A DNA stretch of 64,000 nt. Origin: Acidihalobacter aeolianus (GTDB taxonomy: Bacteria > Pseudomonadota > Gammaproteobacteria > DSM-5130 > Acidihalobacteraceae). The stretch is taken from contig NZ_CP017448.1 of assembly GCF_001753165.1 (NCBI RefSeq), positions 1,134,462 through 1,198,461 on the forward strand, in the 5' to 3' direction. Shown piece by piece: positions 44,791 to 55,289 of the stretch (its first letter is position 1; each line of letters opens with the position of its first letter). Made by a program: the position numbers and the translations under genes. The notes under the pieces are model-generated. The model did not search any database. It saw nothing but the letters and a program-made list of their open reading frames with translations, and had not been told where the DNA came from.

Positions 44791-47054
44791 GCGACGATTT
44801 CGATCTCGGCAGCGTGCTCGGCACCTTCCTCGACGAGGCGCGCGAGTTGCTGATGCAGATGGAGACCATCCTGCTGGGTATGGAGTCCGGAGGCGGCGAG
44901 GCGGATCCGGAAGAAATCAATGCCCTGTTCCGTGCAGCGCACACCGTCAAGGGGTCCGCGGGGCTGTTCGGGCTGGACGACGTGGTGGCCTTCGGGCACC
45001 GGGTCGAGAGCGTGCTCGACCGGGTGCGCGACGGCGAGTTGGCACTCACCCCGGATAGGGTCGGGCTGCTGATCCGCTGCACCGATCATCTCGGCCAGCT
45101 GGTGAATTGCGCCGCCGAGGCGCGCGATCCCGACGAGGCCCTGATCGCTCAGGGCAACGAACTCGCTGCGGCGCTGCAGGCCGGCGGCGCGTCTGCCGCG
45201 GATCCGGCACCGAAGCCGGAAGCTACCGCCAAACCCGAGTCGCAGGCGGGCGGGCGCAGCGAATCCACGGTTCTGGCCGCGACCGGCACCGCGGTGGAGT
45301 CGGCCATCGAGTCATGGACACGCCGTTCGGAGCGCGACGGTTGGCACCTTTCGCTGCGCTTCAGCGAGGAAACCTTCCGCAACGGCATGGACCCGCTGTC
45401 GTTCATCCGTTACCTGCAGTCGCTGGGGCAGCTCGTGCGGGTCGAAACGCTGCCGGACCGCATTCCGGAAACGGACTTCGACCCGGAGTCCTGCTATCTG
45501 GGCTTCGAGATCCACTTCCTCGGCGAGGTCACCAAACAGGCACTGGAGGACGTATTCGAGTTCGTCCGCGAGGATTGCCAGATCCGCATCCTGCCGACCG
45601 CGAGCAAGGTGGAGGAATTCCTGTCGTTGATCCGCTCGCTGCCGGAGGACGATCTGCGTCTCGGCGAGATCCTCGTCAAGGTGGGTACGCTGACCGAGCG
45701 CGAACTGCAGGAGGCCCTCGCCGCGCAGGCGCAGTCGGAGAGTCCCGATCCGCTCGGCCGGATCCTGGTCAAAAGCGGCACGGTGCAGCCGCCGGTGGTC
45801 GAGGCGGCCCTGACCAAACAGGTCAAGGTGAAGGAGGTCAAGGCGCGCGAGACCCGTTCGGTCAGAGTGCAGGCGGACAAGCTGGATTCGCTCATCGATC
45901 TCGTCGGCGAACTCGTGATCGCCAGTTCGGCGGCACGCTCGCTGGGTGCGGTGAATCCCGACTCGGCGCAACACCAGGCCGCGCTCGAAGTGGGGCGCCT
46001 GGTCGAACTCATCCGCGAGGGTACGTTGCGTCTGCGCATGGTCGAGATCGGCGAGACCTTCGCGCGCTTCCACCGCATCGTGCGCGACACCGCACGCGAG
46101 CTCGGCAAGGAGGTCGCCCTGGAAGTGGAGGGTGGCGATACGGAGCTGGACCGGACCATGGTCGAGAAGATCGCCGACCCGCTGACCCACATGGTGCGTA
46201 ACGCCATCGATCACGGCATCGAAATGCCGGAGCTGCGTCTGGCGCGCGGCAAAACCGAGAAGGGCACGATCCGCCTAGCCGCGTTTCACGATTCGGGCAA
46301 CGTGGTCATCGAGGTGGGCGACGACGGCGCCGGACTGGACCCCGAACGCATTCGCAACAAGGCGCTTTCCCGCGATCTGATCGGCGAGGACGACACGCTG
46401 TCCCCGCGGGATCTCTATCAGCTGATTTTCGAACCGGGTTTCTCGACGGCGGAACAGGTGAGCAACCTGTCCGGGCGCGGAGTCGGCATGGACGTGGTGA
46501 AGAAGACGGTCGAAGGGCTGCGCGGTAGCATCGACATCGACAGCGTGCCCGGCAGCGGGACCTCGGTACGCCTGCGACTGCCGCTCACCCTGGCGATCAT
46601 CGACGGTTTTCTCCTCGGCGTCGGCGAATCCAAGTTCGTATTGCCGCTGGACCTGGTCGTCGAATGCATCGACCTGCAGCGCGTCGAGGAGCGTGCGGCG
46701 CAAGGGACATACGTGCGCGTGCGCGGCGAGGTGATTCCCTATTTGCGCATTGCGGATTTCTTCGGCCTGCAGGCACGCGGACACGGTCGCGAGAGTCTGG
46801 TCGTGGTGCAGGGCAGCGGGCGCCGCTTCGGTCTCGTGGTCGACGAACTGCTGGGCGAACTGCAGACGGTGATCAAGCCGCTGGGCGGCCTGTTCGAGCA
46901 TCTCAAGGGCATCAGCGGCTCGACGATCCTGGGCAGCGGGGAGCTGGCACTGATTATCGACGTGGCGGGCCTGAGCCAGTTGGCAGCCCAACGTGATGAA
47001 CGAGCGGGACCGCGGCGGGAACAGGCCGCCGGCGGTGAAACGGTGCGCGGCTGA
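44787..47054 (+). CDS. cheA: Chemotaxis histidine kinase CheA with MshEN-like insert
   Basis: A 755-residue kinase. Domains in order: Hpt with H52 (LFRAAHTVKGSAGLFG), a P2-like region around 180-280, two motifs at 291-314 and 322-345 that resemble MshEN c-di-GMP-binding repeats, the dimerisation helices, the ATPase (LTHMVRNAIDHGIE, GDDGAGLD, GRGVGMDVVKK) and a C-terminal CheW-like domain. Start is GTG 44787 overlapping the STAS stop (GTGA). It phosphorylates CheY and CheB in response to the MCPs. Confidence 0.94.
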   Translation: MSDDFDLGSVLGTFLDEARELLMQMETILLGMESGGGEADPEEINALFRAAHTVKGSAGLFGLDDVVAFGHRVESVLDRVRDGELALTPDRVGLLIRCTDHLGQLVNCAAEARDPDEALIAQGNELAAALQAGGASAADPAPKPEATAKPESQAGGRSESTVLAATGTAVESAIESWTRRSERDGWHLSLRFSEETFRNGMDPLSFIRYLQSLGQLVRVETLPDRIPETDFDPESCYLGFEIHFLGEVTKQALEDVFEFVREDCQIRILPTASKVEEFLSLIRSLPEDDLRLGEILVKVGTLTERELQEALAAQAQSESPDPLGRILVKSGTVQPPVVEAALTKQVKVKEVKARETRSVRVQADKLDSLIDLVGELVIASSAARSLGAVNPDSAQHQAALEVGRLVELIREGTLRLRMVEIGETFARFHRIVRDTARELGKEVALEVEGGDTELDRTMVEKIADPLTHMVRNAIDHGIEMPELRLARGKTEKGTIRLAAFHDSGNVVIEVGDDGAGLDPERIRNKALSRDLIGEDDTLSPRDLYQLIFEPGFSTAEQVSNLSGRGVGMDVVKKTVEGLRGSIDIDSVPGSGTSVRLRLPLTLAIIDGFLLGVGESKFVLPLDLVVECIDLQRVEERAAQGTYVRVRGEVIPYLRIADFFGLQARGHGRESLVVVQGSGRRFGLVVDELLGELQTVIKPLGGLFEHLKGISGSTILGSGELALIIDVAGLSQLAAQRDERAGPRREQAAGGETVRG

Positions 47055-47125
47055 GCGGGCAGATGGCCTGCGCGGGGCGACGAGCGAAACGATAACTACC
47101 ATTGCGAGATGCGAGTGAGGGGAAT

Positions 47126-48790
47126 ATGTCATTCAGAAATTTGAAGATAGGTGTCCGCCTGGGCATCGGTTTCGGGGTGTTGCTGCTCCTGCTGGTCGTG
47201 GTGGCGGGCATGGGCGTGCGCGAAATGTCCATGATCAAGCAGGGTACCGACACCATCGCCACCCACGACTGGGTCAAGGCCAAGCTGGTCATGCAGGTCA
47301 AGGACGAGATCCTGGAGGACGACGCTGACTTCCAGGCCATGATGCTGACCCAGGATGCAACGAAGCGCGAACAGCTTGCGGCACGCATCAGCACTCACGA
47401 GCAGGGCATCGAGACGCGCTTCAAGTCGCTCGACGAGATGGTCGATTCGGCGCAGGGAAGGGCGCTGATGACCGCCACGCGCAGCGACCTGGCCAAGCTC
47501 AATGCGGTCAAGAGCGAGGTGGCGCAAACCCTGTCTGCGGGTAATGCGACCAAGGCGGCGAGCGACTTCTCCACGCGCGGTCTGCCGCTGGTCGACAGCC
47601 TGCGCAGCAACCTCAACCAATTGGTCACGCTGCAGCAGCAGCATCTGGACAATTCCTACCATGAGGCCAATGTGGTCTACCGGGAATCCCGCATCATGGT
47701 GATCAGCATCATCGTGATCGGTTTGCTGATAGGCATCGGTTTCGCCTGGTTTACTACCCGCAGCATCACCCGCCCGATCGGCGAGGCGGTCAATGTCGCC
47801 AATCATCTGGCCGACAACGATCTGACCGTCGAGATCGAGGTCACGTCGAACGACGAAACGGGGCATCTCCTGGCGGCCATGCGCACCATGGCGGAAAATC
47901 TCGCCGGCATCATCGCCGAGGTGCGCGGTGCCGCCGATTCATTGTCCAGCGCGTCCGAGCAGGTGAGCACCACCGCGCAGGCGGTATCCCAGGCTTCGAC
48001 CGAGCAGGCCGCGAGCGTCGAGGAGACGACCGCCTCGATGGAGGAAATGGGCGCTTCGGTCACGCAGAATTCGGAGAATGCCAGGGTCACCGACGGCATG
48101 GCCGGCGAGGCGGCCACCAAGGCCTCCGACGGCGGGCAGGCGGTGGAGCAGACCGTCAAGGCGATGAAGGACATTGCCGACAAGATCGGCATCGTCGACG
48201 ACATCGCCTACCAGACCAACCTGCTGGCCCTCAACGCCGCGATCGAGGCCGCGCGTGCCGGCGAGCACGGCAAGGGCTTCGCGGTGGTCGCCGCCGAGGT
48301 GCGCAAGCTGGCCGAGCGCAGCCAGGTGGCGGCGCAGGAGATCGGCGAGCTGGCCTCCAGCAGCGTCTCACTGGCCGAACGTGCCGGAAAGCTGCTGACG
48401 GAAATCGTTCCCAGTGTGCGCAAGACCTCGGATCTGGTACAGGAAATCGCCGCAGCGTCGGACGAACAGAACAGCGGCGTCGGTCAGATCAACGTGGCGA
48501 TGAATCAGCTGAGTCAGGCGACACAACAGAATGCCTCCGCCTCGGAGGAACTGGCGGCCACGGCCGAGGAGCTCAACGGCCAGGCCGAACAACTGCAACA
48601 GCTGATGGCGGTGTTCAAGCTGCGCAGCGGGCGCAACGACGCGGACCAGCTGCGCGCCAGCGCCCATACCTTCACCGCGCAGACCCGACGCAAACCCGCT
48701 GCGCCGCCGGCGTCCAAGCCCAAACGCGGCGAACCCGCGGCGGACGACGAGTCCGGTCTGGCGGAAGAAGGCGAATTCGTGCGCTTTTGA
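47126..48790 (+). CDS. Methyl-accepting chemotaxis protein
   Basis: A 554-residue transmembrane receptor. A first helix at 8-30, a four-helix-bundle periplasmic sensor (about 31-190, with helix [22 protein letters not shown]), a second helix near 192-212, HAMP ([20 protein letters not shown]) and a long signalling domain with tip [41 protein letters not shown]. The ATG at 47126 follows GAGGGG. The ligand cannot be told from sequence. Confidence 0.93.
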   Translation: MSFRNLKIGVRLGIGFGVLLLLLVVVAGMGVREMSMIKQGTDTIATHDWVKAKLVMQVKDEILEDDADFQAMMLTQDATKREQLAARISTHEQGIETRFKSLDEMVDSAQGRALMTATRSDLAKLNAVKSEVAQTLSAGNATKAASDFSTRGLPLVDSLRSNLNQLVTLQQQHLDNSYHEANVVYRESRIMVISIIVIGLLIGIGFAWFTTRSITRPIGEAVNVANHLADNDLTVEIEVTSNDETGHLLAAMRTMAENLAGIIAEVRGAADSLSSASEQVSTTAQAVSQASTEQAASVEETTASMEEMGASVTQNSENARVTDGMAGEAATKASDGGQAVEQTVKAMKDIADKIGIVDDIAYQTNLLALNAAIEAARAGEHGKGFAVVAAEVRKLAERSQVAAQEIGELASSSVSLAERAGKLLTEIVPSVRKTSDLVQEIAAASDEQNSGVGQINVAMNQLSQATQQNASASEELAATAEELNGQAEQLQQLMAVFKLRSGRNDADQLRASAHTFTAQTRRKPAAPPASKPKRGEPAADDESGLAEEGEFVRF

Positions 48791-48802
48791 CGGGAGGCGG
48801 CA

Positions 48803-49369
48803 ATGGCTCAGCAATTGGAAGTCGCGGGCGGGCGTGAGCCGGCTGCGGGCGTGGGGGTAGACGGTCAGGCGGGGCAGTATCTGAGCTTCACCCTGGCCGA
48901 GGAAACCTTCGCCATCGATATCCGCTATATCCGCGAGATTATCGAATACGAGGTCGTGACCACCGTGCCGATGATGCCGGCCTTCCTGCGCGGCGTCATC
49001 AATCTGCGTGGCCGCGTCGTGCCGGTGATCGACCTCGCCGTGCGTTTCGGGCGGCGTCCGATGGAAGTACGCCGCCGTACCTGTATCGTCATCATCGAAA
49101 TCGGCGGCGAGGGAGCGGGCCAGGATCTCGGCATCCTGGTCGATTCGGTGAACGAAGTGGTCGAGATCGAGGCCGCCAGTCAGGAGCGCCCGCCGGCCTT
49201 CGGCGCCGGTCTGCGCAACGACTTTATCGCAGGCATCGGCAAGGTGGACGGGCGCTTCATCGTGATCCTGGACATCGATCAGGCGCTTTCTCTCGCGGAA
49301 ATGTCCGCGCTCGCCGAATCCGCCAGCAAGAGTTTCGGTGCCCAGCCCGACGAACCGGCAGGGATTTGA
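48803..49369 (+). CDS. cheW: Chemotaxis coupling protein CheW
   Basis: A 188-residue scaffold protein that links CheA to receptors. The SH3-like fold shows YLSFTLAEETFAIDIRYIREIIEYE, FLRGVINLRGRVVPVIDLAVRFG and VDSVNEVVEI. It has short N- and C-terminal extensions compared with E. coli CheW. GGGAGG precedes the ATG. Confidence 0.95.
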   Translation: MAQQLEVAGGREPAAGVGVDGQAGQYLSFTLAEETFAIDIRYIREIIEYEVVTTVPMMPAFLRGVINLRGRVVPVIDLAVRFGRRPMEVRRRTCIVIIEIGGEGAGQDLGILVDSVNEVVEIEAASQERPPAFGAGLRNDFIAGIGKVDGRFIVILDIDQALSLAEMSALAESASKSFGAQPDEPAGI

Positions 49370-49375
49370 GGCGGG

Positions 49376-50245
49376 ATGTCCGGCGTTTCCGGGCAGGATG
49401 CAAGCACGGCCGAGCCGGTCATCGAACAGCGCACCGGCCCGATAACCCTGGGTGATCATGAATTCCAGGAGATCCGTGAATTCATCTACCGGCGCGCAGG
49501 CATTCATATGAGCACCGCAAAGCGCGCCCTGGTTGCCGGGCGGCTGGAAAAACGTCTGCGTGAACTGGGTTGCCGGGGATACCGCGAATATCTCGATCGT
49601 TTGCGCGGCGACGCCGGTCCAGGTACGGAAGTGCAGCGGGCCATCGATCTGCTCACCACCAACGAGACGTATTTTTTCCGCGAACAAAAGCATTTCGCCT
49701 TTCTAGCCGAACGCGTGCTCCCCGAACTGCAGTCGGCATCGAACGTACGCATCTGGAGCGCGGCCTGCTCCAGCGGCGAGGAGCCGTACAGCGTCGCCAT
49801 GTTGCTGGCGGAACACCGCGGAACGAAACCCTGGGCGGTGCTGGCCACGGACCTTAGCCAGCGGGTGCTGGAACGGGCTGCGAAGGGCGTCTACCCGATG
49901 GAGCGGGCGGAGCGCATTCCCCGCCCGTATCTGCGCGCATACTGTCTCAAGGGCGTCGGTTCGCAGACCGGGAATTTCAGCGTGGCCAGAAAGCTGCGCG
50001 ACCACGTGAGCTTCCGTCGACTCAATCTGAACGAGGCATTGCCCGGCGACATCGGCGAATTCGATGTGATCTTCCTGCGCAACGTGATGATTTATTTCGA
50101 CCTGCCCACCAAGCAGGCGCTATGCAAGCGACTGCTCGCCCATCTCAAGCCGGGAGGCTATTTTTTCATCGGACATTCCGAGACGCTCAACGGCGTCAAT
50201 TCGGACGTGGCCCTCGAAGCGCCTTCGATCTTCCGGCGACCGTGA
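49376..50245 (+). CDS. cheR: Chemotaxis methyltransferase CheR
   Basis: A 289-residue enzyme that methylates receptor glutamates using S-adenosylmethionine. Visible are IYRRAGIHMSTAKRALVAGRLEKRLRELG, TNETYFFREQKHF, the SAM motif SAACSSGEEPYSVAM, and FLRNVMIYFDLPTKQ. Its stop overlaps the GTG start of cheD. Confidence 0.95.
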   Translation: MSGVSGQDASTAEPVIEQRTGPITLGDHEFQEIREFIYRRAGIHMSTAKRALVAGRLEKRLRELGCRGYREYLDRLRGDAGPGTEVQRAIDLLTTNETYFFREQKHFAFLAERVLPELQSASNVRIWSAACSSGEEPYSVAMLLAEHRGTKPWAVLATDLSQRVLERAAKGVYPMERAERIPRPYLRAYCLKGVGSQTGNFSVARKLRDHVSFRRLNLNEALPGDIGEFDVIFLRNVMIYFDLPTKQALCKRLLAHLKPGGYFFIGHSETLNGVNSDVALEAPSIFRRP

Positions 50246-50760
50246 ACGCGGAAAACTGGCGGCGATACGATATTTTCCTCAACCCGGGCGAGTTTTTCTT
50301 CGGCGGGGAGGACGTGCGCGTCAAGACGATTCTCGGTTCCTGCGTCGCGGTGACGCTCTGGCATCCGCAGCTGCACATCGGCGGGATGGGGCATTTCATG
50401 CTGCCGAGCCGCGGTCGTGGTTCGCCACGACAGGACGATACGGCCTGGGACGGCAAATACGCGGACGAGATGATGCACCTGTTCATGGAGGCGATCCGTA
50501 GCGCGCAAACGCGACCCCGCGACTACGAGATCAAGCTCTTCGGCGGCGGCAACATGTTTCCCGGCCTGCGTTCCCACTCGACCCAGGGCGGGGTTTCGGC
50601 GCGCAACGTGCATGCCGCGCGCGCATTGATGGCGGCCTATGCCTTCAAGGTAGCGGGCGAACATCTGGGCGGCGAAGGTCATCGCAGCCTGGTGTTTGAT
50701 CTTGCCGACGGGGCGGTGTATCTCTCCTACAGGTCGGCAATCACGCGAGGTGATCGATGA
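50242..50760 (+). CDS. cheD: Chemoreceptor glutamine deamidase CheD
   Basis: A 172-residue deamidase that converts receptor glutamines to glutamates and can modulate CheA activity. It retains the active-site cysteine in [10 protein letters not shown], the histidine in GGMGHFMLP and [11 protein letters not shown] 50242 overlaps the cheR stop; the longer frame upstream runs over cheR. Its own stop overlaps the cheB start (ATGA). Confidence 0.94.
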   Translation: MNAENWRRYDIFLNPGEFFFGGEDVRVKTILGSCVAVTLWHPQLHIGGMGHFMLPSRGRGSPRQDDTAWDGKYADEMMHLFMEAIRSAQTRPRDYEIKLFGGGNMFPGLRSHSTQGGVSARNVHAARALMAAYAFKVAGEHLGGEGHRSLVFDLADGAVYLSYRSAITRGDR

Positions 50761-51824
50761 CGCCTATCACGGCGGCAGGCAAAATCAAGGTACTGATCGT
50801 CGACGATTCGGCGGTGGTTCGGCAGGTGCTGCAGGCGACCTTGAGCAAGGACCCGGCGATCGAGGTGATCGGTGCCGCATCGGACCCCCTGTTCGCGATG
50901 CAACGGATGCAGCGCCAGTGGCCGGATGTCGTCGTGCTCGACGTCGAGATGCCGCGGATGGACGGGATCACCTTTCTCGGCCATCTCATGCGCGAGCACC
51001 CCACGCCGGTGATCATCTGTTCCACGCTGACCGAGAAGGGGGCCGCGACCACCATGCAGGCGCTGGCGGCCGGGGCGGTGCAGGTGGTGACCAAGCCGAC
51101 CGTGGGCGTGCGCGACTTCCTGCTCGACAGCGCCAACGATCTGGCCGCCGCGGTAAAGGCCGCAGCGCGCGCGAACATGGGCAATCTGGCCCGCCGCCCG
51201 TCGCCGGCACCCGTTTCCCAGCCGGCCGCCGCACCCGAGCAGGGTGAGGCGATGCTGCGGACCACCGAGTGCATCGTGGCCATCGGCACCTCGACCGGCG
51301 GCACCCAGGCGCTCGAAACGATCCTCACCGCGTTGCCCAAGGTCACCGCACCGATCGCCATCGTGCAGCACATGCCGGCGATGTTCACCGCCGCCTTCGC
51401 CGAACGGCTCAACGGTCTGTGCCAGGTGGAAGTACGCGAGGCGAAATCGGGCGACCGGCTGCTGCCCGGTCTTGCGCTCATCGCCCCGGGCGGGTGCCAT
51501 ATGAAGATCGTCCGGCAGGGGGCGCAATACTACGCCGAGGTGTTCGACGGGCCGCTGGTCAACCGCCACAAGCCGTCGGTGGATGTGCTGTTCCGTTCCG
51601 CCGCGCAGGTGGTCGGGCGCAACGCCATCGGCATCATCATGACCGGCATGGGCGGAGACGGTGCGCGCGGACTCAAGATCATGCGCGACGCGGGTGCGAC
51701 CACGATGGCGCAGGACGAGGCGAGCTGCGTGGTGTTCGGCATGCCCAAGGAAGCGATCAAGCTCGGTGCCGCCGAGCGCGTCGGCGGCTTTGCGGAAATC
51801 GTCGGCCTGATTCGCCAGGCCTGA
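50757..51824 (+). CDS. cheB: Chemotaxis methylesterase CheB
   Basis: A 355-residue response regulator/esterase. The receiver has VDDSAVVR and the phospho-aspartate in [11 protein letters not shown]. The esterase has its serine in [10 protein letters not shown], its histidine in VQHMP and its aspartate in MTGMGGDGA. It removes methyl groups from receptors during adaptation. It closes the operon; the tamB gene converges after six bases. Confidence 0.95.
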   Translation: MTPITAAGKIKVLIVDDSAVVRQVLQATLSKDPAIEVIGAASDPLFAMQRMQRQWPDVVVLDVEMPRMDGITFLGHLMREHPTPVIICSTLTEKGAATTMQALAAGAVQVVTKPTVGVRDFLLDSANDLAAAVKAAARANMGNLARRPSPAPVSQPAAAPEQGEAMLRTTECIVAIGTSTGGTQALETILTALPKVTAPIAIVQHMPAMFTAAFAERLNGLCQVEVREAKSGDRLLPGLALIAPGGCHMKIVRQGAQYYAEVFDGPLVNRHKPSVDVLFRSAAQVVGRNAIGIIMTGMGGDGARGLKIMRDAGATTMAQDEASCVVFGMPKEAIKLGAAERVGGFAEIVGLIRQA

Positions 51825-51830
51825 GCCGCG

Positions 51831-54800
51831 TCAACGCGGCCCGAACACGATCTGGTAAAGCAGGTCGATGCCCTGGGCGGTGCCGGATTTCGCTTCCACG
51901 CTGAAATGCTGCGACAGGCGGTAGTTGAGCGCCAGCGTGTTGCTGTGGTCGAACAGTCCGGCGGCGTAGCGCACGTAGAGGTCCGGGGTGAGGTATTTGC
52001 CGAGCAGCAGCGCGCTCTGCTGCAGGCTGTCGCCGCCCTGCACGCCGATCTCGCTGAGCCCGGTGCGCGCCTTGAGCGTACTCAGCAGACCGCCGCTGCC
52101 GCCGCCCTGGTCGAGGTGCATGCTCGCCAGCGCCTTGAGCAGCAGTGCGGCATCGCTTTTCGACGAACCGGCCAGTCCGTGCCCGGTGATCAACCAGGAC
52201 AGCGCCTCGGACTCCGACATGGGCGGCGTGGCGCTGACCCGCGAGCGAGGTGTTTTAAGCGTGCCGGTGACGGTCAGCTGCGCGGTGACGTCGCCGGTCT
52301 GGCGTTGGGCGACGATGTCGAGTCCCGGGTTGTCCACCGGCCCGGCGAAATTGAGCACGCCGCGGCTGATCGTGAGGTTGAGGCCGTAGGCGGCGTAGGT
52401 GCCATTGACGATGCTCAGGCTGCCGTCGGCGGTCGCCGGGGAGCCGCTGTGCTGGTTGAGCAGCAGACTGCCGTTGAGCTGCCCGGCCAGACCGAAGGCG
52501 TCGAGCTTGACGTTCTTCCCGAGGATCAGATTCACGCTGATGTCGTGCTGCGGACCGGCCGCCGGGGCGGATGCCTCGCTGCCGACGATGCGGGTGTCCG
52601 CGGAGACGTCGACCGCACCGGGCGGCATGCGCTTGAGGGTGATGTCGGCCTGCGGCACTTCGATGTTGCCGCGAACCCGGATCAGGGCCGGATCGGCATC
52701 GACGATCAGCTTCGGGCTGATCAACGCGGTGACCTGGGGCAGATGCACGGCTTCGAAACGCTGTCCATCGATCTGCAGGTGCACCTGAGGCCTGGGCGTC
52801 AGCCAGTGCTCGACCTGACCGGTGGCGTTGATGTTGCCAGGGCCGGATTTGGCCTGCAGGGCCAGCTGCAGGCTCTGTGCGTGTGGCTTGCCGCTGAGCA
52901 CGGCGTGCATCTCATGCAGGCGGATGCCGGCCTGGGGCAGGGTGAATGCCCCCTTGTCGAGCGTGATCTGCCCGCCGATGGCGGGTGTGGAGCGCGTGCC
53001 GTCGAGCGTCACGTCGCCCTGCAGTGTGCCGGTGATGTGCTCGGTACCGGGTATCAGGCCGTTGAGGAAGGCGAGGTCTGGCAGGTTCGCACGCAGGTTG
53101 CCGTGCAGCGGCGCATCGGCGGCAAGCCCGCTGTCGACGCGGGCGTCCAGACTGCCTTTACCCGGGAGGCCGGCCTGCAAGGTCAGGGCGAATTTCTGCT
53201 GGTGCAGACTGGCCTCGACCTGCTTCAGCGCCAGTGGATAACGCATGCGCGAGGCATTCTGTCCGGTTTCGAGATAGGCATCGGGCGCAGCTGCGGTGAG
53301 CATCACCTGCGGGGCCGCTGTCGTACCAGTGACTTCGGCGCGGCCGTGCAGCAGGCCGCCGACATGCACGGATGCCGGCAGCCAGGTATCGAGCAGGGAG
53401 AGCGGTATGCGTGCCCAGTCTGCCTGTGCGTTCAACTGACTGCCAGCCAGCTTCATCTGGGCACAGAGGTGCGCAGACGCGTCGCGCGTGTCCTGCAGGC
53501 ACAGTGGCGAGACGGCGTACTGGCCGCGTGAAACATCGATCATGGCCGGCCTGGTGAGTTTCCAGTCGCCTGTCACGCGGGTGCCAGTCGCCAGGCGAGT
53601 CAGCCGACCCTGCCAGCGCGAGAACGCATGGCTGAAGCCGCCTTCCAGCGAGAGATTTAGATGCGCATCGGCCGATTCGGCGCTCAGGGAGAGGCGTTGG
53701 GACGACGGATGTCCGCTGGCGTTAAGCAGAATCCGGTTGAGCTTGAGACTGCCGCGCCTAACGCCGCTCAAGGCCAGGCGAGCAACGAGTGCGTTGTTGC
53801 TCGAAGGGATGATGCTGCCTTGCAGGCGCGCGATTCGTAGATCGCGCAACTGAAGTTTCTCGCCCGAGATTCGGGCGTCGATGCGCGGCCAGGTCCAGGG
53901 GCCGGCAAGGCTGCCGCTGGCGCGCAGTCCGCCTTGGGCCTGGGCGGTGAATGCATGCAGCTGCGGTACGTCCAGGCTGAACTTGAGGTTTCCGCGCGCC
54001 GAGCCGGCGTGGCCGGCCAGGTCCAGCGTGGCATCGAGTACGCGCAGGTGCGATGGATCCAGGCTCAGTTCGTGCGTGACAAGATCGAGGCTGCCGCGTG
54101 CCCGGGCCTGCACTGGTCGGGTGCGCAGCGCGCCTTCGAGCCGGCTCAGGTCGAAGTGCAGCGTGCGCGCGTCGCCGGACAGGGCGGCCTGGAGGTTCAG
54201 TCGTCCCGGCCAGTCGGTCCAGTGGAGCCCCGGGTTGAGGCCACTTCCCTGTAAGTCGAGATGCCAGGCCAACGCAGGCTGCCAGGCGATGCTGCCACTG
54301 GCCTTGAGCGTGCCGTTGAGCAAGGCAGCGGTGAGCCGCTGCAGGTCCAGCTTTTCGCGGTTGCCGCCGGCCTGGGCCGCCAGATGGGGTATGTCGAGGG
54401 TGCCTGCGCGCAGGTCGGCCTTGAGATCGAGTCGGTAGGCGTCGAGACCGCCCGATAGACGCAGGGTTCCGGTGCGGCTTTCGACCTGAGCGGGCCCGCT
54501 CAACGGCCAGCGTGCCTGCTGCCACGAAAGACTGAGAGTTGCGTTCTGTGCGGGGACATCGATTTGGCCGGCAATGCGTGCCTGGAAGGGCTGCTTCAGG
54601 TGCTGCTCGATGCGCAGGGCGGTCAGCTTGCCTTGCAGCGTGCCGTGACCCTTCAGTGCCTTGCCGCCGGCGAGCTGCCAGTCCCATGCCGTACGCAGGT
54701 CGAGCGCCATCGCGGGTGCGAGGTCCAGCTCGCCGACGACCGCCAGTCCGCCCTGCGGAGTGCGTACGCTCAGCCGGGTCAGGTGCAGGCGATTGCCCGC

Positions 54801-55289
54801 GAGGCTGAATTCGCCGCGGATGCGGGCAATGCGCATCGGCGTGCCCTGCTCGACGACGACGAGGTCGTCGATGCTCAGGGCCCCGACATGTACCGCCAGC
54901 GGCAGTGCCGGCAGGGTGGTCGGGGAGGCGGGCGAGGTTGCCGCTGTTGAGGCAGGCGGAGCATGGCGCACGACGAGGACGTGCTGCGCGGTCAGTGCGT
55001 CGATCTGCAGCCGGCCGGCGAACAGGTCCAGCGGGCGCCAGAGCAGCCCCGCGTGGGCAATGTCGATCTCAAGTTCGGCCGATTGCCAGCGCAGTCCGTC
55101 CACGTCGAGCCCGCCGAGGAGGCTGCCCCGGACAGTGGAAAAAGCCAGCTGGCCGTGGCTGAGTTGCACGGCCGTTTCCAGCAGCCAGCGGCTGCCTGTC
55201 GGGGTGCCGATGAAGACGTAGGCTACCGCGGTCAGGATCACGAAAGCCGACAGGGCGCCGTAAAAGATGCGAGCCAGCCAACGCCTCAC
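51831..55289 (-). CDS. tamB: TamB: translocation and assembly module subunit
   Basis: A 1,152-residue protein with one N-terminal membrane helix (FYGALSAFVILTAVAYVFI) and a long periplasmic run of beta repeats (AsmA-like, DUF490), ending in the conserved C-terminal block LSEIGVQGGDSLQQSALLLGKYLTPDLYVRY..LLYQIVFGPR. With TamA it bridges inner and outer membranes for assembly of outer-membrane proteins and lipid transport. GTG start overlaps the tamA stop (GTGA). Confidence 0.93.
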   Translation of the reverse strand: MRRWLARIFYGALSAFVILTAVAYVFIGTPTGSRWLLETAVQLSHGQLAFSTVRGSLLGGLDVDGLRWQSAELEIDIAHAGLLWRPLDLFAGRLQIDALTAQHVLVVRHAPPASTAATSPASPTTLPALPLAVHVGALSIDDLVVVEQGTPMRIARIRGEFSLAGNRLHLTRLSVRTPQGGLAVVGELDLAPAMALDLRTAWDWQLAGGKALKGHGTLQGKLTALRIEQHLKQPFQARIAGQIDVPAQNATLSLSWQQARWPLSGPAQVESRTGTLRLSGGLDAYRLDLKADLRAGTLDIPHLAAQAGGNREKLDLQRLTAALLNGTLKASGSIAWQPALAWHLDLQGSGLNPGLHWTDWPGRLNLQAALSGDARTLHFDLSRLEGALRTRPVQARARGSLDLVTHELSLDPSHLRVLDATLDLAGHAGSARGNLKFSLDVPQLHAFTAQAQGGLRASGSLAGPWTWPRIDARISGEKLQLRDLRIARLQGSIIPSSNNALVARLALSGVRRGSLKLNRILLNASGHPSSQRLSLSAESADAHLNLSLEGGFSHAFSRWQGRLTRLATGTRVTGDWKLTRPAMIDVSRGQYAVSPLCLQDTRDASAHLCAQMKLAGSQLNAQADWARIPLSLLDTWLPASVHVGGLLHGRAEVTGTTAAPQVMLTAAAPDAYLETGQNASRMRYPLALKQVEASLHQQKFALTLQAGLPGKGSLDARVDSGLAADAPLHGNLRANLPDLAFLNGLIPGTEHITGTLQGDVTLDGTRSTPAIGGQITLDKGAFTLPQAGIRLHEMHAVLSGKPHAQSLQLALQAKSGPGNINATGQVEHWLTPRPQVHLQIDGQRFEAVHLPQVTALISPKLIVDADPALIRVRGNIEVPQADITLKRMPPGAVDVSADTRIVGSEASAPAAGPQHDISVNLILGKNVKLDAFGLAGQLNGSLLLNQHSGSPATADGSLSIVNGTYAAYGLNLTISRGVLNFAGPVDNPGLDIVAQRQTGDVTAQLTVTGTLKTPRSRVSATPPMSESEALSWLITGHGLAGSSKSDAALLLKALASMHLDQGGGSGGLLSTLKARTGLSEIGVQGGDSLQQSALLLGKYLTPDLYVRYAAGLFDHSNTLALNYRLSQHFSVEAKSGTAQGIDLLYQIVFGPR

